A DNA stretch of 64,000 nucleotides from Bradyrhizobium nitroreducens (lineage in GTDB: Bacteria; Pseudomonadota; Alphaproteobacteria; Rhizobiales; Xanthobacteraceae). Positions 42,090-50,696 of this stretch are shown piece by piece (within the stretch, counting starts at the first letter, position 1; each line of letters begins with the position of its first letter). The translations under genes were made by a program, and so were the position numbers. Where the stretch lies: positions 7,366,902-7,430,901 of the forward strand of contig NZ_LFJC01000003.1 in the NCBI RefSeq assembly GCF_002776695.1, given 5' to 3'. The notes under the pieces were generated by a model, which had not been told where the DNA came from, ran no database searches, and saw only the letters and a list, made by a program, of their open reading frames with translations.

Positions 42090-43589
42090 ATGGATCTCTT
42101 TCATAATCTGGCGGTTGGCTTTGCCACGGCGGCCCAGCCCGCCAATCTCCTCTACGCCTTCTTCGGCTGCCTGCTCGGTACCCTGATCGGCGTGCTTCCA
42201 GGCCTCGGTCCGCTCGCGACCATCGCGATGCTGCTGCCGATCACCTATGCGCTGCAGCCGGACGCCGCACTGATCATGCTCGCCGGCATCTATTACGGCG
42301 CACAATATGGCGGTTCGACCACGGCCATCGTGGTCAATCTCCCTGGTGAGTCCTCGTCCGTCGTGACCACGATCGACGGATACCAGATGGCGAAGCAGGG
42401 CCGCGCCGGGGTGGCGCTTGCCACCGCCGCCATCGGCTCCTTCTTCGCTGGATGCGTCGCTACGCTCGCCTTGGCGGCGCTCGCGGGGCCGCTGACCGCA
42501 ACCGCGCTGCTGTTCGGCCCCAAGGAATTCTTCGCGCTGATGATCCTCGGCCTGATCCTGGCCTCGGTGCTGTCGAGCGGTCCGTTCATCGAGGGCATCG
42601 GCATGGTCGTGCTCGGCATGCTCTTGAGCCTCGTCGGCACCGATTTGAACAGCGGCAGCCAGCGCTTTGCCTTCGGCATTCCCCAGCTGTTCGACGGGCT
42701 AGATTTCGTGCCGCTGGCGATGGGCATCTTCGGCTTTGCCGAGATCGTCAAGAATCTCGAGCAGGACGACAAACTGTCACTGGTCACCCAGAAGATCACC
42801 AATCTGTTTCCGACCCGTGACGATTTCCGGCGCATGGTGCCGGCGATGCTGCGCGGTACGGCGCTCGGCACGCTGCTGGGCGTGCTGCCCGGGGGCGGCG
42901 CGGTGCTGTCGTCCTTTGCGTCCTATACGCTGGAGAAGAAGCTTTCGCGGCATCCCGAGCAGTTCGGCAAAGGCGCCATCGAGGGCGTCGCCGGCCCGGA
43001 GTCCGCGAACAACGCCGGTGCGCAGACCTCGTTCATCCCGCTGCTGACCCTCGGCGTTCCCTCCAACGTCGTGATGGCCCTGATGGTCGGGGCCATGAAC
43101 ATCCACAACATCCATCCGGGCCCCGAGGTGATGACGAAGAACCCGACCCTGTTCTGGGGCCTGATTGCCTCAATGTGGGTCGGCAATCTCATGCTGCTGA
43201 TCCTCAATCTTCCGCTGGTCGGCCTCTGGGTCAAGCTGCTCACCATTCCCTATCGCTATTTGTTCCCGGCGATCATGGTGTTCTGCTCGATCGGCGTCTA
43301 TTCCATCAACAGCGGAACGTTCGAGGTCTATGAGGCGGCGGTGTTCTGCGTGTTCGGCTATGTGCTGATCAAGCTGCAACTGCCGGCGGCGCCGCTGCTG
43401 CTGGGCCTGGTTCTCGGCCCGGCGATCGAGGAGAATTTCCGCCGTGCCATGGTGCTGTCGCGGGGCGACGCCACCGCGCTACTGACGTCGCCGATCTCGG
43501 CCGGCCTCCTGGCCGCCGCCGCCGTCGCGATCCTCCTGATCATGCTGCCCACGATCCGCGCCCGGCGCGAGGAGGCGCTCCAGGAGTGA
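42090..43589 (+). CDS. tctA: TctA, large membrane subunit of a TTT transporter
   Basis: The 499-residue protein has about 11-12 membrane segments and the two repeated TctA loop motifs, GTLIGVLPGLGPLATIAM (near residue 30) and GTLLGVLPGGGAVLSSF (near residue 255), plus YYGAQYGGSTTAI and GVAGPESANNAGAQ. It drives ion-coupled uptake of a di- or tricarboxylate delivered by TctC. It is the last gene of the TetR-controlled operon. Confidence 0.9.
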   Translation: MDLFHNLAVGFATAAQPANLLYAFFGCLLGTLIGVLPGLGPLATIAMLLPITYALQPDAALIMLAGIYYGAQYGGSTTAIVVNLPGESSSVVTTIDGYQMAKQGRAGVALATAAIGSFFAGCVATLALAALAGPLTATALLFGPKEFFALMILGLILASVLSSGPFIEGIGMVVLGMLLSLVGTDLNSGSQRFAFGIPQLFDGLDFVPLAMGIFGFAEIVKNLEQDDKLSLVTQKITNLFPTRDDFRRMVPAMLRGTALGTLLGVLPGGGAVLSSFASYTLEKKLSRHPEQFGKGAIEGVAGPESANNAGAQTSFIPLLTLGVPSNVVMALMVGAMNIHNIHPGPEVMTKNPTLFWGLIASMWVGNLMLLILNLPLVGLWVKLLTIPYRYLFPAIMVFCSIGVYSINSGTFEVYEAAVFCVFGYVLIKLQLPAAPLLLGLVLGPAIEENFRRAMVLSRGDATALLTSPISAGLLAAAAVAILLIMLPTIRARREEALQE

Positions 43590-43675
43590 CATGGCAGCGT
43601 ATCCATGCTGATCGTCGATCCCGCCGGCATGGCGGTCGGAGTCGCGCTGACTTGGATCCCAGATCGATTCCAGCT

Positions 43676-44302
43676 TCAGAAGGTCGTGGCCATTGCAGCG
43701 AGGCGATGATGGGCCCTCTCACGCGCAGCCTCGATCGGCTGTTGCGGCCCGGTGGTTGGGCCGACGGGCACGAAGCTGACATTGCTGATGCCGACGAAGC
43801 GCAGGATTTCCCGTAGGTAGGGCGTCGCCATGTCGATGCGTCCGCGATTCATGCCGGTGGAGAAATCGCTGCCGCTGGCGAGAATGACGAGCGTCGGCCG
43901 ATCCTTCAGCAGCGGGAGATAGCCCAGCGATGGATCGAACCGAAACGTGAGCCCGGGCTGGACGATGATGTCGAACCACTGCTTCAGCTTGTAGGGAATG
44001 CCAAAATTCCACATCGGCGTGGAGATCAGCACCCGATCGGCCAACGCAAAACGCACTGCCATTCGCTCGGCTTCCGCAAAGCTGTCACGTTGCGCCGCGG
44101 TGAAGGCCTGAGCCTTCATGCGCGCATATTTGGCCTCGATGAGAGGGCCGGTGAATTCCGGCATGCGCTCGCGCCAGATGTCGACGATATCGACGTCCCA
44201 ATTCGGCCGGGCCCTGCGGAAGCTCTCGAGAAACACGCGTGCGCCGGCGTTCGACTCGGACTCGGCACGGGGCGAGCAGGACAAATGCAGGAGCTTCGCC
44301 AC
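43676..44302 (-). CDS. FMN-dependent NADH-azoreductase-like flavoprotein
   Basis: The 208-residue flavodoxin-fold enzyme has the AzoR motifs LHLSCSPRAESESN (phosphate binding), STPMWNFGIPYKLKQWFD, PGLTFRF and VILASGSDF. Such enzymes reduce quinones or azo compounds with NAD(P)H. A quinone or nitro-aromatic reductase role would fit a ring-degrading pathway. It is the last gene of the 18-gene minus-strand block, 3 bp after the fusion gene. It converges with tctA across an 86-bp gap. Confidence 0.87.
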   Translation of the reverse strand: MAKLLHLSCSPRAESESNAGARVFLESFRRARPNWDVDIVDIWRERMPEFTGPLIEAKYARMKAQAFTAAQRDSFAEAERMAVRFALADRVLISTPMWNFGIPYKLKQWFDIIVQPGLTFRFDPSLGYLPLLKDRPTLVILASGSDFSTGMNRGRIDMATPYLREILRFVGISNVSFVPVGPTTGPQQPIEAARERAHHRLAAMATTF

Positions 44303-44305
44303 GGC

Positions 44306-45880
44306 TCATCCCAATGCTCTGATCACGGCATCGGCCCTGGTCACCACGGCAACGTTCTGCATGGCGAAATTGATCGAGGCGTTGTGCCAATCGGCATTCA
44401 TGGTCGAGCAGCAATCCTCGGGCACGATCATGAAATAGCCCTTGTCGGCGCCGGTGCGCGCCGTGTGCTCGACCGACATGTTGGTCCAGGCGCCGGTGTT
44501 GATGATCATGTCGCGGCCGGTCGCTTTGAGGATGGTCTCCAGCCGGGTGCCTTCCCAGGCGCTCATGCGCATCTTCTCGACGACGAAGTCACCGGGCCGT
44601 GGCTCCAGGCCGGAGACCGGCGCCGCTCCCCAGCTTCCGCGCACCATCGCCTTGCTGTCGACGAGGCCCTCGAACAGTGGTGCGTTCAGCGTCACGCCGG
44701 GCGCGCCGGGCTCGACGACGAACCAGACGTGGATGATGGCGACGCCGCGGGCCCGCGCGGTCTCTGCCAGGCGCCGGACATTCTCGACGACATGCTGTTG
44801 CTTCGCGTGGCCGGGCGCACCGGATTCGGCGAAGGCGCCGCCGTCCATGATGACGTCGTTCTGCAGGTCCTGGATGATCATGGCGCAGCGCTGCGGGTCC
44901 AGCCGCATCTCGCCGTCGGCGAGGATAGGCGCCGCCGGCGAGGCGCTTGCCGCCTGGCCGCCGCCGCTTCGCCGGCCAGCCATATAGGGCTCATGCCGCG
45001 GGCCGACCTTGGTCGGAATGGCGTAGACGGAATGCGTTGACGTCAGATACAGCGTGCGGAAATCCGGTCCGCCCCAGGCGAGGTTGGCGACCATCTCGGG
45101 CACCCGGACCTTGCCGAGCACCTCGCCGCGCGGCGAGTAGACCCAGACGCCGCCCGGCGCGGTGACCCAGACATTGCCGTGCTGGTCGCATTTCATGCCG
45201 TCGGGCAGGCCGGCCTCCAGCTCGGAGCGGATGCCGCTCGCGAACACCCGCGCATTCGACAGCGAGCCGTCGGCGTTGACGTCGAAGACGCGGATCAGCG
45301 CCTGCACGGTGTCGTTGACATAGAGCAGCGTCTCGTCCGGCGAGAAGCACAGCCCGTTGGGCTGGTCGAACAAATTGCGCTCGACCACGAGCTTCGGCTC
45401 GCCGCCGGGCAAGACGCGATAGACGCCCTGGAAACCGAGCTGGCGCGGCCGCTCGACGCCGTAGACCGGCATGCGGCCGTACCATGGATCCGAGAAATAG
45501 ATCGCGCCGGAGGAGTGCACGCAGACGTCGTTCGGGCTGTTCAGCTCCTGGCCCTGGTAATGAGAGGCCAGCACCTCGCGCCGCCCGTCCGGCCGTTCGC
45601 GGACTAGCTGCGATGTCGCGTGCTCGCAGACGATCAGGTTGAGCTCGGCATCATAGGTCATGCCGTTGCATTTGTTGGAGGGACGCTTGACCTCGGCCAC
45701 GCCCCGCCACGCATCCCAGCGTCGGCGGACGTCGCCCGGCATGTCCGAGAACAAGAGATAGTGATCGACCGGATGCCAGATCGGCCCCTCCGTGAAGTCG
45801 AAGCCGGTGCCGACCTGCGCGACCGGCGCATAGGGGTCGATCAAAGTTTCGAATTCGCTTCGCAAGGTGACGTGCGTCAT
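44306..45880 (-). CDS. Fusion of SMP-30 lactonase and isochorismatase-like domains
   Basis: The 524-residue protein has an N-terminal SMP-30/gluconolactonase propeller (about 1-300: DFTEGPIWHPVDHYLLFSD, NKCNGMTYDAELNLIVCEH, NSPNDVCVHSSGAIYFSDP, DGMKCDQHGNVWV). A Ser/Gly/Ala-rich linker follows, then an isochorismatase-type hydrolase domain (about 325-524). Of its Asp-Lys-Cys triad, Asp (IIQDLQND) and Lys (VVEKMRMSAW) are present. The Cys position reads TNMSVEHTAR, so Cys is Ser. This suggests a non-amidase reaction or lost activity. The fusion could open a lactone and then cleave a C-N or ether bond. There is no signal peptide. Confidence 0.85.
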   Translation of the reverse strand: MTHVTLRSEFETLIDPYAPVAQVGTGFDFTEGPIWHPVDHYLLFSDMPGDVRRRWDAWRGVAEVKRPSNKCNGMTYDAELNLIVCEHATSQLVRERPDGRREVLASHYQGQELNSPNDVCVHSSGAIYFSDPWYGRMPVYGVERPRQLGFQGVYRVLPGGEPKLVVERNLFDQPNGLCFSPDETLLYVNDTVQALIRVFDVNADGSLSNARVFASGIRSELEAGLPDGMKCDQHGNVWVTAPGGVWVYSPRGEVLGKVRVPEMVANLAWGGPDFRTLYLTSTHSVYAIPTKVGPRHEPYMAGRRSGGGQAASASPAAPILADGEMRLDPQRCAMIIQDLQNDVIMDGGAFAESGAPGHAKQQHVVENVRRLAETARARGVAIIHVWFVVEPGAPGVTLNAPLFEGLVDSKAMVRGSWGAAPVSGLEPRPGDFVVEKMRMSAWEGTRLETILKATGRDMIINTGAWTNMSVEHTARTGADKGYFMIVPEDCCSTMNADWHNASINFAMQNVAVVTRADAVIRALG

Positions 45881-45900
45881 CGGTCGATCCTCACGTCGGG

Positions 45901-46749
45901 CTATGCCGGGAACCAGTTGCGCGCGGGCAGCGATTGCACGATCGGGCCGGGGACCTGATCGTGCAGGCGTCCGACGACGTTGCCGCCTTCGATCTTGGCG
46001 GGGCGATCATGCACCGGCAGCAGATAGCGCGAATTGCTGAGGAGCTTCTTGATCGAGGCCTTCTCCGCCCGCTTGCTGGTGCCGTGGTTGCCCGTCGTGC
46101 GCGGCTCCCAATCATGGATCTCGTTGAAGGGCGTCACGATCTGGTCGTTGAAATCGTAGATCACGTCGCCGCAGATGGTCGCGATGCCATCGGCCGTCTC
46201 GACGATGACGTTCATCGAGCCCTCGGTGTGTGCATTGGCGGCGTCGCAGTAGACGCCGGGCATCAGCTCGATCGGACCGGTGATCTCGAGGTCCAGGAAG
46301 CGCAGCGCACTCTTGGTGTGCAGGCGGTCGATCAGGTGCTTGATGTCGGGGGCGGGATATTGCGGATGCATCAGGCCGGAGACGGAATATTCGAGCTCCT
46401 TGCGGTTGAGCACGACGGTCGTGTTCATCGGGAACAGATCGTCCTTGCCGGCATGGTCGATGTGCAGATGGGTGTGGCAGACGAAGCGGACGTCGCCCAT
46501 GCGCACGCCGTGGCGCGCGAGCTGGTTCTCGATCATGTTCTCGTGGTATTGCAAGCCCCGCATGCCCAGCGTTTCCATGATCTGGTTGGAGCGGTAGCCG
46601 GTGTCGACCACGACCGGATATTTCCCCCCGAGGATCAAAAAGCCGAGGGTGAGGACGCGGCGGGTGCGGCCACAGTCGCGGCCGAGCACCAGAAAGCTCG
46701 ATTCCAGCTCGATATCGCCGTAGTCCAGGATCTTGATCTCCAGCGCCAT
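45901..46749 (-). CDS. N-acyl homoserine lactonase-like MBL protein
   Basis: The 282-residue MBL protein has the metal motif CHTHLHIDHAGKDDLFP, then ANAHTEGSMNV, the bridging Asp in TICGDVIYDF and a C-terminal His in PVHDRPAK. Its layout resembles the AHL-lactonase family (AttM/AiiA-like). In this operon a role in opening a lactone or cyclic imide of the degraded compound is more likely than quorum quenching. GGAGGGAAAC precedes the ATG at 46749. Confidence 0.82.
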   Translation of the reverse strand: MALEIKILDYGDIELESSFLVLGRDCGRTRRVLTLGFLILGGKYPVVVDTGYRSNQIMETLGMRGLQYHENMIENQLARHGVRMGDVRFVCHTHLHIDHAGKDDLFPMNTTVVLNRKELEYSVSGLMHPQYPAPDIKHLIDRLHTKSALRFLDLEITGPIELMPGVYCDAANAHTEGSMNVIVETADGIATICGDVIYDFNDQIVTPFNEIHDWEPRTTGNHGTSKRAEKASIKKLLSNSRYLLPVHDRPAKIEGGNVVGRLHDQVPGPIVQSLPARNWFPA

Positions 46750-46781
46750 TCGTTTCCCTCCCTCATCCGTTTTCTTGTTTG

Positions 46782-47666
46782 TCAAAGCCGATAAACGCGC
46801 GTCGCCGTCGTCCTGAAGATGGCGTCCTGCTGCTCCGCACTGAACGGCGCGGCGGCCGCGCGAAAGGCGCCGACGAGCTCGCGATAGCTGGTCCACAATT
46901 TCTCGATCGGGAAATTGGAGCCGAACAGGCAGCGCTCGGCGCTGAAGATCGCGACGGTATCCGTGAGCACGGCGGCGATGTGCGCGGGATCGTTGCGATG
47001 GATGAAGGTGCCGAGCCCGGACAGCTTTGAGACGACGTTCGGACAGGCGGCAAGCCGGGCCATCCCGCCGCGCCAGGCCGCGCGGCCCGCCGGCGAGAGA
47101 TCCTCCAGCATGCCGGCATGCTGGAGGATGAAGGTCACGTCGGGGCAGGCTTCGGCCAGCGCTGCGGCGTCCGGCATCTGCGGCGTGAACACCTGCAGGT
47201 CGAAGCTCCAGCCATAGCCGGCGAGATGCGCGACGTTGCGGCGGATCGTTGGATCGGCGCAGAGGTCCGGGCGGGCGGCGAAGCGATACAGCGGGTTCTC
47301 GTGCCAGTGCAGCTGCATGCGCACGCCGCGCACAAGTGGATAGCGCTTCAGGCGATCGAGCTGCGGGCGTACGTCGTCGACGGCAAAATCGGCATAGGCG
47401 ACGATCGCGTGCGGCCAGCCGTGCTCGCTCGCGGTCTGTTGCACCCAGGCCGCCTCGTCCTCGAAGCGGTCGTTGGCCCAGTTGGTCTGCACGTAGACCG
47501 AGCGGGTGACGCCGGTGCCCTTGAGGTCATCGAGATATTCGCGAAGCGGATAGTCGCGCCGGATCGGCTCATACGGGCCGAAGATGCGGGGCTGCATGGG
47601 ACCGGTCAGCCAGGGCAGGTCGGCCTGCCGCCAGATGTGATGATGGCCGTCGACGATGTCGGTCAC
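46782..47666 (-). CDS. Amidohydrolase 2-family TIM-barrel hydrolase
   Basis: The 294-residue protein starts with the metal motif VDGHHHIW and has VRGVRMQLHWHENP, FILQHAGM and the late FGSNFPIEKL with the final Asp/Asn position. It resembles L-fuconolactonase and 2-pyrone-4,6-dicarboxylate lactonase types, which hydrolyse lactones. Its start overlaps the stop of the VWA gene by 4 bp, and a lactonase-like MBL gene follows 32 bp later. Two lactonase-like enzymes in tandem argue for a ring-opening step. Confidence 0.82.
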   Translation of the reverse strand: MTDIVDGHHHIWRQADLPWLTGPMQPRIFGPYEPIRRDYPLREYLDDLKGTGVTRSVYVQTNWANDRFEDEAAWVQQTASEHGWPHAIVAYADFAVDDVRPQLDRLKRYPLVRGVRMQLHWHENPLYRFAARPDLCADPTIRRNVAHLAGYGWSFDLQVFTPQMPDAAALAEACPDVTFILQHAGMLEDLSPAGRAAWRGGMARLAACPNVVSKLSGLGTFIHRNDPAHIAAVLTDTVAIFSAERCLFGSNFPIEKLWTSYRELVGAFRAAAAPFSAEQQDAIFRTTATRVYRL

Positions 47667-48784
47667 GCCGCTCTCCTTCGTCCCAACGCCAGAATATGAG
47701 CGACGATCGACGCGCTCGAACCGCCATCCACGAGGTCATCGACGAAGCGCTCGATGGCGACGAGCGCCTCGGTCTGCGGGCGGAATCCGGGGCTTGTCGC
47801 CAGCGGCGTCAGCCAGCTCAGGCGCCAGGCCCGCCGCGACAATCTCGCGACGGCGTCGCGCAGCGCGTCGGTCTCGCCGCGCTCCAGTCCGTCCGAGACG
47901 ATCACCACGGCGGCGCCGCGGGCATAGCCGCCGAAGCGGGGCACGCCGAGAAAGGCCTGCAGCGCGTCGCCGATGCGGGTGCCGCCGTCCCAGTCGCTGA
48001 CCAGATGCGCGGCGGCGTTCATGGCCTGCTCGCGGCGCTTCAACCGCAGCGGACGCGTGATGCGGGTCAGCCGCGTGCCGAAAGTGAACACCTCGACGTT
48101 GGGGGCCGCCTGCACCAGCGCATGCGCGAGCCTCATGTTCTCCTCGGTGCGGCTCTTCATCGAGCCGGAGACGTCGATCAGCAGCAGCATCTTGCGCGGG
48201 CGCTGGCGCCGCTTCATGTGGCCGAGCCGCAGGATCTCGCCGTCGCTGCGGACGGAGTCGCGCAAGGTGCGGCGCAGATCGGCAAACGGCCCGCGGCGGG
48301 CGCGCATGCGGCGATGTCCACGCCGCCGCGGCAGGCGCCGCGGCGCCTCGCGCGTCAGGCGCCGTAGCGCATCGGTCGTGGAGAGTTGAGCGAAACGTCG
48401 CTCGACCAGCGCCTCGGCGCGCGTCGCGGTCAGGCCGGACTCGCTGGCGTCGTCGGAGAGCAGGGGCTCCTCGTCGCCGCGGCCTTCCTCTTGCAGGCGG
48501 ACCGTCTCGTCGTCCTCTCCATCTTCGGTACGCTCGATCGCCTCGCTGCCGCGAAAATGAAGGTCGAACAACCGGTCGAAGGTGGCGCGGCGCTCGGGCG
48601 GCGGAGCCAGCGTCGCCAGCGCGGCCTGCCTGACATGCTCGATGCTGCGCGGGCCGAGCAGCTCGATCGCCGCCAGGAACGTCGTGGTCTGCTCCGGGGC
48701 CACGGCAAAGCCGTTCGCGCGCAGCAAGGGCACGAAGGCAACGAAGATGCGTGCGGCGCGCGGGAGCTGCGGCTCGATGGTCAT
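47663..48784 (-). CDS. CoxE-like VWA-domain protein
   Basis: The 373-residue protein has an N-terminal helical part, a very Arg-rich middle (RRLPRRRGHRRMRARRGPF), and a C-terminal von Willebrand A domain with a full MIDAS motif: DVSGS (in LLLIDVSGSMKS), the Thr of GGTRIGDAL and the Asp of VIVSDGLERG. CoxE proteins work with a MoxR-type ATPase to insert or mature the metal centre of molybdenum hydroxylases. Here it lies directly downstream of such an ATPase (4-bp overlap) and the hydroxylase genes. Confidence 0.85.
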   Translation of the reverse strand: MTIEPQLPRAARIFVAFVPLLRANGFAVAPEQTTTFLAAIELLGPRSIEHVRQAALATLAPPPERRATFDRLFDLHFRGSEAIERTEDGEDDETVRLQEEGRGDEEPLLSDDASESGLTATRAEALVERRFAQLSTTDALRRLTREAPRRLPRRRGHRRMRARRGPFADLRRTLRDSVRSDGEILRLGHMKRRQRPRKMLLLIDVSGSMKSRTEENMRLAHALVQAAPNVEVFTFGTRLTRITRPLRLKRREQAMNAAAHLVSDWDGGTRIGDALQAFLGVPRFGGYARGAAVVIVSDGLERGETDALRDAVARLSRRAWRLSWLTPLATSPGFRPQTEALVAIERFVDDLVDGGSSASIVAHILALGRRRAA

Positions 48785-49662
48785 GCCGTCGCCTCCGCGA
48801 GCATGGCATCGAGCCGCGGCGAGATGAAGTGCAGATCCTCTTCGTCCTTCAGCGCCACGCCGATCGAGCGCTTGAACGCATCCGGCCAGCGCGCGCCGCC
48901 TTTGTGCAGCAGCGTCGCGGCCTCGGCCCAGTCGACGGCCTCGGCAATGCCTGGCGCCTTGCTCAGCGGTTCGCGCCGCAACTTCTCCACGGCCGCGACG
49001 ACGGCGCGGGCGGTGGCCTCGGCGACGCTGGAGGCGCGCATCATGATGATCCGCGCCTCGCGCTCGGCGCTGGGATAGTCGATCCAGTGATAGACGCAGC
49101 GGCGGCGCAGGGCCTCGTGCAGATCACGCGTCCGGTTCGATGTCAGCACGACCACGGGGCGTTCGGCCGCGCGCACCGTGCCGCGCTCGGGAATCGAGAT
49201 CTGGAAGTCGGAGAGGAATTCGAGCAGGAAGGCCTCGAACTCCTGATCGGCGCGGTCGATCTCGTCGATCAGGAGCACGGCGGAATCGGGCGCGCGGAGC
49301 GCGGCCAGCATCGGCCGCTCGATCAGGAAGGTCTCGCCATAGATGTCGATGCTCTCGTCACCGGCCTGGCGGATCGCCAGCATCTGGCGCGGGTAGTTCC
49401 ACTCATACAGTGCTGCAGAGGCATCTATCCCCTCGTAGCATTGCAGGCGGATCAGGCGCCGGCCGAGCACGGCGGCAATGGCCTTGGCGGCCTCCGTCTT
49501 GCCGACGCCGGGCGCGCCCTCCAGCAGCAGGGGCTTGCCGAGCGCGAGGCCGAGATAGGCAGCGGTCGCTAGGCCCTCGTCGGCAAGGTAATAGGCGGCG
49601 CGCAGCGCCTTCTCCAGCGCCTCCGGGCTGTCGATGCCGACGATGTTGCTGCGAACCGCCAC
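48781..49662 (-). CDS. MoxR-type AAA+ ATPase (CoxD-like)
   Basis: The 293-residue ATPase has Walker A EGAPGVGKTE, Walker B VLLIDEIDRAD, sensor 1 VVLTSNRTRD and the arginine-finger region ALRRRCVYHWIDYP. MoxR proteins are chaperones that assemble metal enzymes, and CoxD is needed for the CO dehydrogenase Mo-Cu centre. The GTG at 49662 is the first start consistent with the preceding gene ending at 49673. It overlaps the VWA gene by 4 bp. Confidence 0.87.
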   Translation of the reverse strand: MAVRSNIVGIDSPEALEKALRAAYYLADEGLATAAYLGLALGKPLLLEGAPGVGKTEAAKAIAAVLGRRLIRLQCYEGIDASAALYEWNYPRQMLAIRQAGDESIDIYGETFLIERPMLAALRAPDSAVLLIDEIDRADQEFEAFLLEFLSDFQISIPERGTVRAAERPVVVLTSNRTRDLHEALRRRCVYHWIDYPSAEREARIIMMRASSVAEATARAVVAAVEKLRREPLSKAPGIAEAVDWAEAATLLHKGGARWPDAFKRSIGVALKDEEDLHFISPRLDAMLAEATA

Positions 49663-49672
49663 GGTTGATCCT

Positions 49673-50695
49673 CTAGCGCCGTGCCTGCGGCCGTGCGCCG
49701 CCCTGGGCCTTGATCGCGCGCAACACCTTTTCGGGCGTGATCGGCAGTTCGTCGATGCGGACGCCAACGGCGTTGAAGATTGCATTCGCAACGGCCGGCA
49801 GCACCGGGTTGGCGCACATCTCCCCGGGACCCTTGGCGCCGAAGGGGCCGTCAGGAGCGGGCCGTTCGAGCACGGCAATATCGTGCGGACAGATGTCGCC
49901 GGGGCCGGGCATGAGGTATTCGACGAAGTCGCGCGGGCCGTGCACGGGATCGGGATAATAGGGCTCCGGCGTCTCGTAGAGCGCGTGGCTGACGCCCATC
50001 CAGGCGCCGCCGACCAGCTGCTGCTCGACCAGCCGCGGGTTGAGGGCGCGGCCGAGCTCATAGGCGGAATCCATGCGGACCATCGCGACCTCGCCGGTCT
50101 CGTCGTCGACCTCGACCTCGGCGACGAGGCAGGCATGGGCATAGCAGGTTGCCGGCGACATCTCGCCGGTCTCCGGATCGACGTTGGAGAGGGGAACGAG
50201 AAAGATGCCGCGGCCCGAGATGGTCTTGCCCTGCTTGAACTGCGCGGCAATCGCGACATCCTTGGTCGAGATCGAACGGTGCGGCGCGCCCTTGACGTGG
50301 ATATTGCCCCGGCCGTCGGTTTCGAGATCGGCGGCGTTGACCTCGAGCTCCTCGGCCGCCGCTTCCATCATCACGCCGCGGGCCTCTCGCGCGGCGGCCA
50401 TCACGGCGTTGCCGACGCGGTGGGTGCCGCGCGAGGCGAACGAGCCCATGCAATGCGGGCCGGTGTCGGAATCCGCCGTGTCGACATAGACGTCCTCGAC
50501 CGGCACACCCAGCGTCTCGGCGCAGATCTGCCGCGTCACCGATTTCATGCCCTGGCCGAGGTCGATCGACGACAAGGCCACGGTGAACTTGCCGCTGGGA
50601 TTGGAGTGAACCAGGGCCTGGCTCGGATCGCCGCCGAGATTCATGCCGATGGGATAATTGATCGACGCCATGCCGCGTCCGCGGTGCCTGGTCAT
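49673..50695 (-). CDS. Molybdenum hydroxylase large subunit, C-terminal half (split gene)
   Basis: The 340-residue protein begins MTRHRGRGMASIN and matches the second Mo-cofactor domain of xanthine dehydrogenase-type large subunits: SSIDLGQGMKSV, GSFASRGTHRVGN, and the catalytic Glu in FGAKGPGEMCANP near the end. The missing first domain is encoded by the gene immediately upstream. AGGAGG (50703-50708) lies 7 bases before the ATG, and the start is one base after the upstream stop, so this looks like a translationally coupled independent subunit. A sequencing error or frameshift in the shared overlap could instead make one protein. Confidence 0.8.
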   Translation of the reverse strand: MTRHRGRGMASINYPIGMNLGGDPSQALVHSNPSGKFTVALSSIDLGQGMKSVTRQICAETLGVPVEDVYVDTADSDTGPHCMGSFASRGTHRVGNAVMAAAREARGVMMEAAAEELEVNAADLETDGRGNIHVKGAPHRSISTKDVAIAAQFKQGKTISGRGIFLVPLSNVDPETGEMSPATCYAHACLVAEVEVDDETGEVAMVRMDSAYELGRALNPRLVEQQLVGGAWMGVSHALYETPEPYYPDPVHGPRDFVEYLMPGPGDICPHDIAVLERPAPDGPFGAKGPGEMCANPVLPAVANAIFNAVGVRIDELPITPEKVLRAIKAQGGARPQARR

Positions 50696-50696
50696 G

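Noticed and set aside
45901..46749. Quorum-quenching AHL lactonase as the main role
   Set aside because: The fold fits, but the operon points to catabolism and no quorum-sensing gene is nearby; the family alone does not prove the substrate.
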